Shown: positions 7,663 through 17,040 of the stretch, piece by piece
Layout: every line of letters starts with the position of its first letter
How positions within the stretch are numbered: position 1 is the stretch's first letter
DNA from: Pantoea coffeiphila
Lineage (GTDB): Bacteria; Pseudomonadota; Gammaproteobacteria; Enterobacterales; Enterobacteriaceae
Assembly (NCBI RefSeq): GCF_016909495.1
Contig: NZ_JAFBFW010000002.1
Coordinates: 434,001-498,000 of the forward strand
Reading direction: 5' to 3'
DNA length: 64,000 bases
Translations under genes and position numbers: made by a program
Notes under the pieces: generated by a model
What the model was told of the DNA's origin: nothing
The model's input: only the letters and a program-made list of their open reading frames with translations
Databases searched by the model: none

Positions 7663-10323
7663 CTACAGAGGCATAACGTGTTCTGTACGGCTGAAGCGCT
7701 TGCCGTCAGCGCTACTGGTGCGTACCCAGACTTCCCCGTTAATTAGCGGGCGATGGCTGTCGCTGTAGCGCTGCCAGCTGCGCCCCTCATCGATGGAATA
7801 TTCCACCAGAATCCCCGGTAGCGCGGTATTTGCCTGCAGATAGCTATCGACAATTACTGCACCCGGCTGCGGCAGGCGCCAGGCAATACCGGCCTTGTCG
7901 AGCCTGGCCAGTTCACGCTGCCCCAGCAGGTTAGCAAAGCGTTGCCAGTCGCGATGCAGGGCCTGCTGGTCAACGTGATGCGTTTTCCCCCCCTGATACT
8001 CCCTGCCCTGCTGGTAATCCTGCTCCCACGCGGCGCGGTGCCAGCTGCGTTCGGCTACCGCCAATACTCGTGGAAAAATCATCGACTCAACCTGGCCGTC
8101 TGTACGAACCGTTTCGCTCCACAGCTGTGCAGACAGACCGTAGGCACCCGGCCACGGCTGTTCTGATTTGGTATCAAAGGTATTGCCGTCACGGTCAACC
8201 GAGGTTTCAGCATTCTGTGGCAGATTATCCGGCGCGAAGCTAAAGATCTTACGTTCATCGTTGTAGCGAGTCCCCCAGTAGTAACCGCGCTCCAGCGGGT
8301 TAACCTCTGCAGGGAAGTCCAGATAGACATAGTCCGGGTTGGAGATCACCACCTGATATCCCTTATTGGCCCAGTCGTTGACGCTGGAGGCTCCGCCCCA
8401 GAACAGCGTATCCCAGAAGTTCACCCGAACGTGCTGAGTGGCAAAATCGCTCGCGGCTTTAGCATCCTTAAGACCGTCCTGCCAGGCCTGCATGTCGCCA
8501 ATACCTTTTTCGGCAACGATCCGACTGACCTTCAGGCCAAAATAGCTGGGCAGATGTGACAGCTCCTCAACCTTACCATCCTTAATAATACGCTGGCAGA
8601 CTTTAGATTTTGCCCATGGCTTATCTTCGTGGCTCATATCCTTAATGCCCTTTCCGGCCTCAGGATGTCTGATATCGGTGTAGCCCGCGCCAAGATAGAT
8701 ATTTTTCGCCTCATCTCCACCAAAATGCCAGGTGGTCAGCGGCACGCCAGCCTGTTGGTGCATCAGATCGATTTCAGTGATGACCTTATCGGCAAAACGC
8801 AGCGATGAATCCAGGCACGGATTCAGGTAGCTGGTGCGATCGTAAAACTGTACCGACGTGGTATTTGAAGTATCGCTGGGATCGCGCAGACGATACTCAC
8901 CGGCCTCATCCGGCTTGCCTTCGCGCATCAGCCTCTGATAACGGGCTTCCATAGAGATCACCGCAGCTCGCGCATGAGCCGGCATATCAATTTCGGGGAT
9001 CACTTCAATATTCCGCGCCCTGGCATATTTCAGGATTTCAATGTAATCGCTGCGGGTGAAATAGCCGCTGCCGTTGTTGTCGCTGAACGGGCCAGAGCCC
9101 AACTGCGGCAGCAGACACTGTTGCTCGGTAAGATCGTGGCAGCGCCTGGCCCCTGTTTCCGTCAGCTCCGGCAGGCCTGGGATTTCAATACGCCAGCCTT
9201 CATCGTCGGACAGGTGGAAGTGGAACTTATTCATTTTCATCGCCGCCATTTGATCCAGCAGCCTCAGCACCATCTGCTTGCTGTGGAAGTTACGCGCAAC
9301 GTCCAGGAACATTCCGCGATACGCAAAGCGCGGCGCATCTTTCACTCGCAGCGCGGCGATTTTTTGCGGGCCGGAAGCGGGAACCAGAGACAGCACAGAC
9401 ATCAGACCGTAGTAAATGCCCGCACTGTCATAGCCCACGATGGTGGCTCCCCCCGGCAGGACTTCCAGACGATAGGCACCGGATACCGCCATGCTGTCGC
9501 TAAATCCACGCGAATCGATGCGAGTAGAAACGGAATAACCGCGAGAATTAACCTTAATGCCCATCAGCGCAAAACGCTGCTCGGCGGCGCGAGCCTCATC
9601 GGTGTTTAACCCAGACAAATTGAGCAACACACCCCGGCTGAGATCGGCATTACCGTTTAAGCGGGTTGCTTTCAACGGAGTCGGAAAAATTTCGGCCCGT
9701 AGCGCCGCAGCAGGCAGCAAACTCACGTCCGCATTTTTGGCAAAGCGGCTTTCGGCCGTCATCAGGACATTTTTATCCCCGGCGAAACGCTTCCAGTTAT
9801 CGCCAAACGGCTCAACAAACGTCGTCAGATCCTCCGTATTGGTACTGACCATAATCTCCGGTTCCGCCTTACCGGCAGTGACGTACCAGCGCGGCATGAT
9901 ATCGGTAATAAACAGCTGCCAGTACTCGTTGATAATCGGTATCTCAACGGACTCTCCGGCGGCAAATCCTTTGAACTTACTGGTCGGCTCCAGGCGACTG
10001 AGATCGCCGACAATATGCACAATACGGAACTGGTCGCTGTCTACTTTGATCGTCTGGTGGACGTTGCTCATCCAGATAGCCCAGTTTTTACTGTTCACTG
10101 CCGGTCCGGGGTTGGTCAATCTGATGGTGGCGAGGTTACAGGCGGCCCAGTCCGCTCCCAGCGCAGCACAGTCCACACCGTGTGCCGCCGCATCATTTTG
10201 CGTTACCTGATAGCTGACGCCAAACTGGCTGATGCGGTGGACGGTTTGCTGGTCATTAACGCCGTTACTACACCCTGCCAGCCCCAGCGTTGCCGCAGCG
10301 ATTGTTGTTGCAATAAGCCTCAT
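7663..10323 (-). CDS. chb: Chitobiase, GH20 beta-N-acetylhexosaminidase lipoprotein
   Basis: Hydrolyses chitobiose and chito-oligomers to GlcNAc by substrate-assisted catalysis. The 886-residue product starts at MRLIATTIAAATLGLAGC, a signal peptide with lipobox LAGC, so it is probably outer-membrane anchored. The order of domains is that of Serratia chitobiase (about 885 residues): N-terminal carbohydrate-binding domain (about 25-180), GH20b (about 210-330), the TIM-barrel catalytic domain with the Asp-Glu pair in WHFGGDEAKN (about 520-530), and an Ig-like C-terminal domain. It lies 45 bp downstream of chiP, so chito-oligomer entry and cleavage are co-expressed. I chose the ATG at 10323 over 10365 because of the signal peptide. 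ChiQ is missing from between them. Confidence 0.93.
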   Translation of the reverse strand: MRLIATTIAAATLGLAGCSNGVNDQQTVHRISQFGVSYQVTQNDAAAHGVDCAALGADWAACNLATIRLTNPGPAVNSKNWAIWMSNVHQTIKVDSDQFRIVHIVGDLSRLEPTSKFKGFAAGESVEIPIINEYWQLFITDIMPRWYVTAGKAEPEIMVSTNTEDLTTFVEPFGDNWKRFAGDKNVLMTAESRFAKNADVSLLPAAALRAEIFPTPLKATRLNGNADLSRGVLLNLSGLNTDEARAAEQRFALMGIKVNSRGYSVSTRIDSRGFSDSMAVSGAYRLEVLPGGATIVGYDSAGIYYGLMSVLSLVPASGPQKIAALRVKDAPRFAYRGMFLDVARNFHSKQMVLRLLDQMAAMKMNKFHFHLSDDEGWRIEIPGLPELTETGARRCHDLTEQQCLLPQLGSGPFSDNNGSGYFTRSDYIEILKYARARNIEVIPEIDMPAHARAAVISMEARYQRLMREGKPDEAGEYRLRDPSDTSNTTSVQFYDRTSYLNPCLDSSLRFADKVITEIDLMHQQAGVPLTTWHFGGDEAKNIYLGAGYTDIRHPEAGKGIKDMSHEDKPWAKSKVCQRIIKDGKVEELSHLPSYFGLKVSRIVAEKGIGDMQAWQDGLKDAKAASDFATQHVRVNFWDTLFWGGASSVNDWANKGYQVVISNPDYVYLDFPAEVNPLERGYYWGTRYNDERKIFSFAPDNLPQNAETSVDRDGNTFDTKSEQPWPGAYGLSAQLWSETVRTDGQVESMIFPRVLAVAERSWHRAAWEQDYQQGREYQGGKTHHVDQQALHRDWQRFANLLGQRELARLDKAGIAWRLPQPGAVIVDSYLQANTALPGILVEYSIDEGRSWQRYSDSHRPLINGEVWVRTSSADGKRFSRTEHVMPL

Positions 10324-10368
10324 CCTGTTCCCCTTTGAGGTTAGGTTATCCATTACGCCAGTCACCGC

Positions 10369-11772
10369 TTAAAAAATGGTAAACGGCGCGGTGACGATAA
10401 ACTTCACGTCCTTTTCATCCTGAAACATATTGCCGTAGCCCCCTTCGTAGCTCGGAATACTGCTGTGATTATCGTAGTGGGTGTAGTGCAACCTGAACTG
10501 GGTCCCTTTGCCCCAGCCCTGCTGAAGCGTATAGAGCAAATCCAGATTCCACGCCGATTCGCGTACGCGTTGATTTTGGTCGAATGCCGGGTTGCTGCTG
10601 GGTTTGGCATCCCATCCCCAGGCAAATGAAGTCCCCGTTTCCCATCCGGGCAGGTGAAGGCCATCCAGCTCAACCATCACGCCGGCGAACACCGCTTTTT
10701 CACCGTTGGCATTCCAGTCAGAACGCGAATCCCACCAGACATCCAGGCGACCATTCGAACTGGCATAGGATGGGGTCATACGCTGAAGAAAATATCCCTG
10801 ATTACCGTCAGCTTTGACCCAGGTGCCTTCCAGGCGGAATTTAAACGGACCGGTGCGATAACCCAGGGTGAGCGCCTGCAGCCAGGCAAGACCGGAATAG
10901 ACATCGTTAACATTTGCTGCACCGCCGTGCTCGCGATCGTGTGCGCCATAAAACTGCCAGCTGGTTTCCAGATCGTTGCCCAGCAGCGGAACGGCATAAC
11001 TGGCTTTAGTAAAGAACTGGTCCATATAGCCATCGGCCTGGCCAACAGCCGCTTCCAGCTGCCACTTATTTTCCGAGGAAAATTTAGCACCCAGCGAATG
11101 CATGTAGTTCAGTTTCGTTGTGCCGTCCGCCTTGCGGAAGTCATACATATGCTGATACCACGGTGCCTTATATTTATCGGACCACAGATAAGAAACGGAC
11201 AGATTGCCCAAAGAAGCAAAGTGGCGTGCTGTCCCCACTTCTACTCCGCGATAGGTACCCGGCAGCAGGCTCCAGTGCGGCGACATCAGCGTTTGCCCAC
11301 TGGGTTGCAGATATCCGGTACGCAGCCAGCTGTCGTTGTATTTCATTTTTAACGCAGCTTTATAGAGGCTTACGCCATTTCTGTCACCGCTCCACGGCTC
11401 ATCCCAACGGCTGTCACCGTCGCTGAAACCGATTTCGTTCGGTGCACCAGGCCCTTTGTTAGAAAGCTCTACAGCGGTAAATGCCGCCAGATCAATACCG
11501 ATCCAGTCGGCGGCAAAGCCTGAAGAAAAATCGAGGTTGGCGTTAATTGTCGAATGATGAAGATTTGAGGTGTACTGTTTATATTTTTCGCTATCGGGTT
11601 GAAGATCTTTGCGTTCGCGATGGCGCTGCCAGTAATAAACGCCGCCAGCCAGCGAAGAGTCATCAATAAAACCACTGGCCAGGGCAGGCGAATTTAGCAA
11701 AACGCCGCTGGAACCAGAGATAATAGCTAAAATAGTACTAAGTGCTTTAGTAAGCACGGCTTTGCGCTGCAT
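10369..11772 (-). CDS. chiP: Chitoporin ChiP (OprD-family outer-membrane porin)
   Basis: Outer-membrane channel for chitobiose and longer chito-oligosaccharides. The 467-residue product has a signal peptide (about 1-32, ending PALA), an N-terminal FIDDSSLAGGVYYWQRHRERKD typical of OprD-family porins, alternating beta strands throughout, and a C-terminal Phe (VTAPFTIF) as required for Bam-dependent insertion. Length equals E. coli ChiP within one residue. It heads the chiP-chb operon, next to glnS as in E. coli. Upstream are a NagC-like operator and a CRP-like site, and the leader carries a possible ChiX pairing site at the Shine-Dalgarno. Confidence 0.94.
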   Translation of the reverse strand: MQRKAVLTKALSTILAIISGSSGVLLNSPALASGFIDDSSLAGGVYYWQRHRERKDLQPDSEKYKQYTSNLHHSTINANLDFSSGFAADWIGIDLAAFTAVELSNKGPGAPNEIGFSDGDSRWDEPWSGDRNGVSLYKAALKMKYNDSWLRTGYLQPSGQTLMSPHWSLLPGTYRGVEVGTARHFASLGNLSVSYLWSDKYKAPWYQHMYDFRKADGTTKLNYMHSLGAKFSSENKWQLEAAVGQADGYMDQFFTKASYAVPLLGNDLETSWQFYGAHDREHGGAANVNDVYSGLAWLQALTLGYRTGPFKFRLEGTWVKADGNQGYFLQRMTPSYASSNGRLDVWWDSRSDWNANGEKAVFAGVMVELDGLHLPGWETGTSFAWGWDAKPSSNPAFDQNQRVRESAWNLDLLYTLQQGWGKGTQFRLHYTHYDNHSSIPSYEGGYGNMFQDEKDVKFIVTAPFTIF

Positions 11773-11790
11773 TGAAAAATCCTTTTATCC
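11773..11790 (-). promoter_or_regulatory. chiP Shine-Dalgarno with possible ChiX sRNA pairing
   Basis: The chiP leader reads AAAAGGATTTTTCA before the ATG. It partly matches the GAGGAA-TTTCA type segment that ChiX sRNA occludes in E. coli. Complementarity was judged from memory of ChiX, and the chiX gene is not in the window. Confidence 0.3.
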
Positions 11791-11876
11791 CAGAAAAAAT
11801 CCATTTATGTCAGTAGATTACTATCAGTTAATCTCAGCCAGCTGAATCCAGAACCGGCTAATTATTGGATTAGGAT

Positions 11877-11897
11877 ATTTTTCGCATCGCGAATTAT
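11877..11897. promoter_or_regulatory. NagC-type operator upstream of chiP
   Basis: TTCGC-ATC-GCGAA, flanked by AT-rich arms (ATTTTTCGC...GCGAATTAT), is a near-perfect palindrome of the same design as the nagE site at 15915. It would overlap a GATAAT -10 (rc of 11893-11898) and block chiP transcription when GlcNAc-6-P is absent. Confidence 0.65.
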
Positions 11898-11924
11898 CAA
11901 TCGATTAAAACAGCAAAAAGTGCA

Positions 11925-11946
11925 AAGTATGATCGACAGCACATTT
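11925..11946. promoter_or_regulatory. CRP-like site upstream of chiP
   Basis: On the - strand AAATGTG-CTGTCGA-TCATACTT matches the 22-bp CRP consensus in one full arm (AAATGTG) and in TCA of the other. It lies upstream of the NagC operator relative to chiP. Confidence 0.45.
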
Positions 11947-11985
11947 AATGAATGTAAATCAATGATGGGGATGTTAAGGCGAAAA

Positions 11986-12009
11986 AAAAGGGCGAATAAT
12001 CGCCCTTTT
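11986..12009 (-). terminator. Terminator of glnS
   Basis: GGGCG (11990-11994), AATAAT loop, CGCCC (12001-12005), with A and T runs on both sides, 17 bp past the glnS stop. Confidence 0.8.
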
Positions 12010-12025
12010 ATTAAAACAGAATCGG

Positions 12026-13693
12026 TTAGTCGCCGATTTTAGCCCAGGTGTCACGCAGGCCTACGGTACGGTTAAATACCAGATTATTGGCTGAAGAATA
12101 AACGCTGTCGGCACAGAAATAGCCTTCACGCTCAAACTGATACGCCGCTGAAGCTTCCGCTTTCTGCATACCCGGCTCGACGAAACCGTGACGGATCACC
12201 AGAGATTCAGGGTTGATGCTGGCAAGGAAATCTTCCGCTGCCGCCGGGTTTGGCACACTAAACAGGCGATCGTACAGGCGGAACTCTGCCGGTAGCGCAT
12301 GCACGGCGGAAACCCAGTGGATCACGCCTTTTACTTTACGGCCATCGGCGGGATCTTTGCTCAGGGTATCAACATCGCAGGTGCAGAACAGGCAGGTAAT
12401 ATTGCCGTCTTCATCCTTCGCCACGCGCTCGGCTTTAATCACATAGGCGTTACGCAGGCGAACTTCTTTACCCAGCACCAGACGCTTATACTGCTTGTTC
12501 GCTTCCTCACGGAAATCGGCGCGATCGATATAGATCTCACGGCTGAACGGAACTTCACGGGTGCCCATTTCCGGCTTGTTCGGGTGGTTCGGCATGCTAA
12601 TCATCTCTTCATGATGAGCAGGCAGGTTTTCAATCACCAGTTTAACCGGGTCCAGCACCGCCATCGCGCGCGGGGCGTTTTCGTTCAGATCGTCACGAAT
12701 ACAGGATTCGAGAGCGGCCATCTCAACATTGTTATCCTGCTTGGTCACGCCGATACGGCGGCAGAACTCACGGATTGACTCCGCGCTATAACCACGACGA
12801 CGCAGACCGGAAACGGTTAGCATGCGCGGATCGTCCCAGCCTTCAACCACGTTCTCGCTCACCAGCTGGCTCAGCTTGCGCTTCGACATAATGGCGTATT
12901 CAAGATTCAGACGAGAGAACTCGTACTGACGCGGGTGAACCGGGATAGTGATGTTATCCAGCACCCAGTCATAAAGGCGGCGGTTGTCCTGGAATTCCAG
13001 GGTGCACAGGGAGTGGGTGATCCCTTCCAGCGCATCGGAAATACAGTGCGTGAAGTCGTACATCGGATAGATGCACCACTTTGAGCCGGTCTGATGGTGG
13101 TCGGCGAACTTAATACGGTACAGAACCGGATCGCGCAAAACGATAAAGTTTGACGCCATATCGATTTTGGCACGCAGGCAGGCTTTCCCTTCTTCAAAAC
13201 CGCCGCTGCGCATTTTCTCGAACAGCGCCAGGTTCTCTTCTACGCTGCGATCGCGATAAGGGCTGTTTTTGCCCGGCGCGGTCAGGCTGCCGCGGTATTC
13301 ACGGATCTGCTCCGGTGAGAGCTCATCCACATACGCCAGTCCTTTCTCGATCAGTTCTACCGCATAGTTGTGCAGCTGGTCGAAATAGTCAGATGAGTAA
13401 CGCACCTCGCCGCTCCACTCGAAGCCGAGCCACTGCACGTCACGTTTAATTGACTCAACGAACTCCAGGTCTTCCTTCACCGGGTTAGTATCATCAAAAC
13501 GCAGGTTGCACTGCCCCTGGTAATCATTGGCGATACCAAAGTTCAGGCAGATCGACTTAGCGTGACCAATATGCAGGTAGCCGTTTGGCTCAGGCGGGAA
13601 GCGGGTATGCACGCTCTTGTGCTTACCGGACGCCAGATCTTCGTCGATAATCTGACGAATAAAGTTCGTTGGGCGGGCTTCAGCCTCACTCAT
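12026..13693 (-). CDS. glnS: Glutaminyl-tRNA synthetase
   Basis: Class I synthetase charging tRNA-Gln, four genes for which lie in the tRNA operon of this window. The 555-residue length matches E. coli. Seen are the HIGH signature ([15 protein letters not shown], about 33-47), the KMSKS equivalent as AIMSKRKLS (about 267-275), and the C-terminal anticodon-binding beta barrels with the final [11 protein letters not shown] took the ATG at 13693 ([14 protein letters not shown]) rather than the long open frame from 13795, as the extra residues have no family counterpart. It is transcribed away from nagE with its own terminator. Confidence 0.97.
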   Translation of the reverse strand: MSEAEARPTNFIRQIIDEDLASGKHKSVHTRFPPEPNGYLHIGHAKSICLNFGIANDYQGQCNLRFDDTNPVKEDLEFVESIKRDVQWLGFEWSGEVRYSSDYFDQLHNYAVELIEKGLAYVDELSPEQIREYRGSLTAPGKNSPYRDRSVEENLALFEKMRSGGFEEGKACLRAKIDMASNFIVLRDPVLYRIKFADHHQTGSKWCIYPMYDFTHCISDALEGITHSLCTLEFQDNRRLYDWVLDNITIPVHPRQYEFSRLNLEYAIMSKRKLSQLVSENVVEGWDDPRMLTVSGLRRRGYSAESIREFCRRIGVTKQDNNVEMAALESCIRDDLNENAPRAMAVLDPVKLVIENLPAHHEEMISMPNHPNKPEMGTREVPFSREIYIDRADFREEANKQYKRLVLGKEVRLRNAYVIKAERVAKDEDGNITCLFCTCDVDTLSKDPADGRKVKGVIHWVSAVHALPAEFRLYDRLFSVPNPAAAEDFLASINPESLVIRHGFVEPGMQKAEASAAYQFEREGYFCADSVYSSANNLVFNRTVGLRDTWAKIGD

Positions 13694-13795
13694 CTCAATT
13701 TCCTCAATTAATGCCTGGAATAAATTCGCTACGAAATAACGGAGTATGATCCACAAAGCGGGGGACAGAGACAACCGTTTGTTACGGAAATCCAA

Positions 13796-13828
13796 TAAAA
13801 AAAGGGCGGGAATTGCTCGCCGCCCTTT
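13796..13828 (-). terminator. Terminator of nagE
   Basis: AAAGGGCGG (13801-13809) pairs with CCGCCCTTT (13820-13828) around a 10-base loop. A-rich sequence on the + strand gives the U run on nagE mRNA. Confidence 0.82.
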
Positions 13829-13850
13829 CTGCTTACGCTAGTATCGTATT

Positions 13851-15806
13851 TTAGCCATTAATCTCGTAGATACGGCTCTCACCGGCAACCACGGTATCGC
13901 CTGCCAGCAGCGTTAATCCGGAGAAGTCCTCGATGTTGCTGACCACGACCGGACTTATCATCGAGCGGGCATTCGCCTCAAGGAAGGCCAGATCCATCTC
14001 CAGAACCGGCTGACCGGCAACCACATGAGCACCCTCTTCCACCAGGCGGGTAAAGCCTTTACCCTGCAGTGCAACGGTATCCAGCCCCATGTGCACCACG
14101 ATTTCTGCCCCTTTTTCCGTTTCCAGACAGAAGGCATGATTGGTGTTAAAGATTTTCACCAGCGTACCGCTGGCCGGCGCAACAACGGTGCTGCTGGTCG
14201 GTTTGATCGCCAGACCGTCACCTACCGCTTTACTGGCGAAGGCTTCATCAGGCACCTGGTCAATGGCTACAACCGTACCGCTTACCGGTGCCACCAGAGT
14301 ACCAACAATCCCTTTGCTGGCGTTTGGAACCGCCTGTGGCGCCGCAGCAGATGCTGCAGGAACGACTGGGGTAGCGGTAGCCGCTGCCGCTGCGACAGGT
14401 CCTTTAGCAATCAGTTTTTTCATGCTTTCAGCAATGGATTCTGCTTTCGCACCCACGATCACCTGAATTGTCTGCTTGTTCAGCCGAACAATACCGGATG
14501 CGCCCAGACGCTTACAGGCCGCATCGTTAACCAGTCCGGCATCTTTCACCGACAGACGCAGGCGAGTAATACAGGCATCAATCACATTGAGGTTATCGGA
14601 ACCGCCAACTGCCACGATATACTGGCGGGATAGCTGATCCATACCCTCTTCGGTATTGCTGTTTGCCTCTTCTTCTACCACCAGGTCAGATGCATCCTCG
14701 CGGCCAGGCGTTTTCAGGTTCATCATGCGAATGACGGCGCTGAACAGCACAAAGTAGACCACAAAGGCAACAACACCCATCACCAGCAGCATCCAAACGT
14801 TCTTACTGGCGGCAGGCAGGTTGTACATTAACGCATAGTCGATGGCACCCGCAGAGAAGGAGAATCCGGCATGAATACCCAGCAGCGTGGCGACAAACAG
14901 GCTGATGCCGGTTAGCAATGCGTGGATCAGATACAGCATCGGTGCCAGGAACATGAACAGGAATTCAAGCGGCTCGGTTACACCGGTCAGGAAAGCCGTT
15001 ACCGCAACGGACAACAGCATACCGCCAACCATTGGACGACGCTCTTTTGGCGCGGCCATATACATCGCCAGCGCAGCGCCCGGCAGACCGAACATCATGA
15101 TCGGGAAGAAGCCCGACATAAACATCCCTGCGGTGCCATCACCGGCGTAGAAACGGTTGATGTCGCCGTGGAAGACGGTGCCTGCTGCGTTGGTGAATTC
15201 ACCAATCTGGAACCAGGCAATGGTATTCAGCACCTGATGCAGACCGGTAGGGATCAGCAAACGGTTAACGAAGCCGAACACACCTGCCCCGAATGCGCCT
15301 TCAGCCACAATCCACTCACCACCGGCGTGAATCGCGTTCTGAACCGGCGGCCAGACATAGCCAAAAATGGCTGCCAGCACCAGACAGAAGAAGCCCGTCG
15401 CAATCGGCACAAAGCGCTTGCCGCCGAAGAAACTGAGGAAGTCAGGCAGTTTGATGTCGGCCCAGCGGTTATAGGTTGCGCCCGCGACCAGACCGGTGAT
15501 GATACCGGCCAGCACGCCCATATTAATCGCGGGATTGATGGTGACCATCGCTTTAGTCAGGATGAAATAACCCACTGCACCAGCCAGTGCTGCCGCACCG
15601 GCATTATCTTTTGACCAGGTTGACGCCACGCCGATGGCGAAGATTAGCGCCAGGTTATCGAAGATTGCACCGCCGCCCTGCGCGATGAACGGCATATTCA
15701 GTAAATCAGGCTGACCAAAGCGCAGCATCAGTGCAGCAACCGGTAGTACGGCTATCGGCAGCTGTAGCGAACGCCCCAATCGTTGAAAGAATCCTAAAAT
15801 ATTCAC
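13851..15806 (-). CDS. nagE: PTS N-acetylglucosamine transporter EIICBA
   Basis: Imports GlcNAc with phosphorylation to GlcNAc-6-P. The 651-residue protein is a single-chain PTS permease in the order IIC (about 1-375, membrane), IIB (about 395-475, phosphocysteine in DACITRLRLSV) and IIA (about 500-650, phosphohistidine in VVHMGLDTVAL). An Ala/Pro-rich linker (about 475-500) joins IIB and IIA, as in E. coli NagE (648 residues). It diverges from nagBACD. The 332-bp divergent region holds two NagC-like operators about 93 bp apart and a CRP site. GGGGGAAAAGG precedes the ATG. Confidence 0.97.
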   Translation of the reverse strand: MNILGFFQRLGRSLQLPIAVLPVAALMLRFGQPDLLNMPFIAQGGGAIFDNLALIFAIGVASTWSKDNAGAAALAGAVGYFILTKAMVTINPAINMGVLAGIITGLVAGATYNRWADIKLPDFLSFFGGKRFVPIATGFFCLVLAAIFGYVWPPVQNAIHAGGEWIVAEGAFGAGVFGFVNRLLIPTGLHQVLNTIAWFQIGEFTNAAGTVFHGDINRFYAGDGTAGMFMSGFFPIMMFGLPGAALAMYMAAPKERRPMVGGMLLSVAVTAFLTGVTEPLEFLFMFLAPMLYLIHALLTGISLFVATLLGIHAGFSFSAGAIDYALMYNLPAASKNVWMLLVMGVVAFVVYFVLFSAVIRMMNLKTPGREDASDLVVEEEANSNTEEGMDQLSRQYIVAVGGSDNLNVIDACITRLRLSVKDAGLVNDAACKRLGASGIVRLNKQTIQVIVGAKAESIAESMKKLIAKGPVAAAAATATPVVPAASAAAPQAVPNASKGIVGTLVAPVSGTVVAIDQVPDEAFASKAVGDGLAIKPTSSTVVAPASGTLVKIFNTNHAFCLETEKGAEIVVHMGLDTVALQGKGFTRLVEEGAHVVAGQPVLEMDLAFLEANARSMISPVVVSNIEDFSGLTLLAGDTVVAGESRIYEING

Positions 15807-15914
15807 CTTTTCCCCCTTTGAACCCGTTAAGGTGCCAGAAATCGTTTATTTTTTTACGGTCTTCTGCAGTCTGAGTGACAGTATACACCACAGCCATAAG
15901 TGTAAAAAAAAATT

Positions 15915-15931
15915 AATTCGCTTCGCAAATT
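15915..15931. promoter_or_regulatory. NagC-type operator, nagE side
   Basis: AATTCGC-TTC-GCAAATT, a near-palindrome matching the chiP site. Its centre, about 15923, is 93 bp from the nagB-side site, close to nine helical turns, which favours repression by DNA looping as described for E. coli. Confidence 0.65.
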
Positions 15932-15944
15932 ATATCGCTACTTA

Positions 15945-15960
15945 TGTGACTAAAATCACC
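15945..15960. promoter_or_regulatory. CRP site between nagE and nagB
   Basis: TGTGA-CTAAAA-TCACC, one base from the TGTGA-N6-TCACA consensus. It lies between the two NagC operators, as in the E. coli nag regulatory region. Confidence 0.7.
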
Positions 15961-16005
15961 AAAAAGAGCATTTTTGCAACCATTACACTGGTCAACAGAA
16001 CAAAC

Positions 16006-16026
16006 TTATTTTATGATACGAAAAAT
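16006..16026. promoter_or_regulatory. NagC-type operator, nagB side
   Basis: TTATTTTA-TGA-TACGAAAAAT: AT-rich arms around a weaker core than the nagE site. Identified mainly from arm similarity and its position about 93 bp from the other operator. Confidence 0.5.
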
Positions 16027-16138
16027 CAAAACGGACTTATCCCTCTGTTATCTGTTCGTAATCACGTTACGATAATTCTTAACTAGCAGGGCAGCGTTTT
16101 CAGACCTATTTCATATTGCGCAATTGACGAGGTTCATC

Positions 16139-16939
16139 ATGAGACTGATTCCACTGGCAACATCTCCTCAGGTCGGCAAGTGGGCAGCACGCCACATTGT
16201 TAACCGCATTAATAACTTTAAGCCTACCGCAGAGCGCCCTTTCGTTCTCGGCCTGCCGACCGGTGGCACCCCACTGGAAGCCTACAAACACCTTATTGAT
16301 ATGCATAAAGCGGGCCAGGTTAGCTTCAAGCATGTTGTTACGTTCAATATGGACGAATATGTGGGTCTGCCAAAAGAGCACCCTGAAAGCTATCACAGCT
16401 TTATGCACCGTAACTTTTTCGATCATGTTGATATTCAAAGCGAAAACATCAACCTTCTCAATGGTAATGCGCCTGATATTGACGCAGAATGTCGTCAGTA
16501 TGAGGAAAAAATTCGCGCTTACGGCAAAATCCATCTGTTTATGGGTGGCGTAGGCAACGACGGACACATCGCCTTTAACGAACCCGCTTCCTCTCTGGCT
16601 TCACGTACCCGTATCAAAACGCTGACCCACGATACCCGTATCGCCAACTCGCGTTTCTTCGGTGGCGATGTGGATCAGGTACCTAAATACGCGCTGACCG
16701 TAGGCGTCGGTACGCTGCTTGATGCAGAGGAAGTAATGATTCTGGTTACCGGGCACCTGAAGGCTCATGCACTGAAAGCGGCCGTTGAAGGCAATGTGAA
16801 TCATATGTGGACCATCAGCTGCCTGCAGCTGCATGCGAAATCCGTTGTCGTCTGCGATGAGCCAGCGACCATGGAATTGAAAGTGAAGACCGTGAAGTAC
16901 TTCCGCGAAATGGAAGCGGAAAATATCACCGGTCTGTGA
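16139..16939 (+). CDS. nagB: Glucosamine-6-phosphate deaminase
   Basis: Converts glucosamine-6-P to fructose-6-P and ammonia, feeding amino sugars to glycolysis. The 266-residue length equals E. coli NagB. Visible are [14 protein letters not shown] (about 31-44, phosphate binding), NMDEYVGL (Asp72 region), the active-site block [14 protein letters not shown] (about 136-149, with catalytic Asp and His) and SRTRIKTLT (about 151-161, allosteric GlcNAc-6-P site). I took the ATG at 16139 after GACGAGG, matching the known MRLIPL start. First gene of nagBACD. Confidence 0.98.
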   Translation: MRLIPLATSPQVGKWAARHIVNRINNFKPTAERPFVLGLPTGGTPLEAYKHLIDMHKAGQVSFKHVVTFNMDEYVGLPKEHPESYHSFMHRNFFDHVDIQSENINLLNGNAPDIDAECRQYEEKIRAYGKIHLFMGGVGNDGHIAFNEPASSLASRTRIKTLTHDTRIANSRFFGGDVDQVPKYALTVGVGTLLDAEEVMILVTGHLKAHALKAAVEGNVNHMWTISCLQLHAKSVVVCDEPATMELKVKTVKYFREMEAENITGL

Positions 16940-16943
16940 TGCC

Positions 16944-17009
16944 GGGAGGTAAGCCTCCCCTTCACCGATCGCATCCGGCCAAACGCGGTTTCCTTAACGC
17001 TGGCCGGAT
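16944..17009. repeat. Two hairpins, one REP-like, in the nagB-nagA gap
   Basis: GGGAGG-TAAG-CCTCCC at 16944-16959, then ATCCGGCCA (16973-16981) pairing with TGGCCGGAT (17001-17009). The second resembles REP/BIME stems. Either could stabilise nagB mRNA or tune nagA expression. No U-run follows, so they are not clear terminators. Confidence 0.55.
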
Positions 17010-17040
17010 CGTACCAGCATTAAAAGTCAGGAGAATGACT

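Noticed and set aside
8974..10210. Two + strand frames (211 and 217 residues) opposite chb
   Set aside because: Antisense shadows of chitobiase with low-complexity composition.
14025..15614. + strand frames of about 200-230 residues opposite nagE
   Set aside because: Antisense shadows; composition unlike a real protein.
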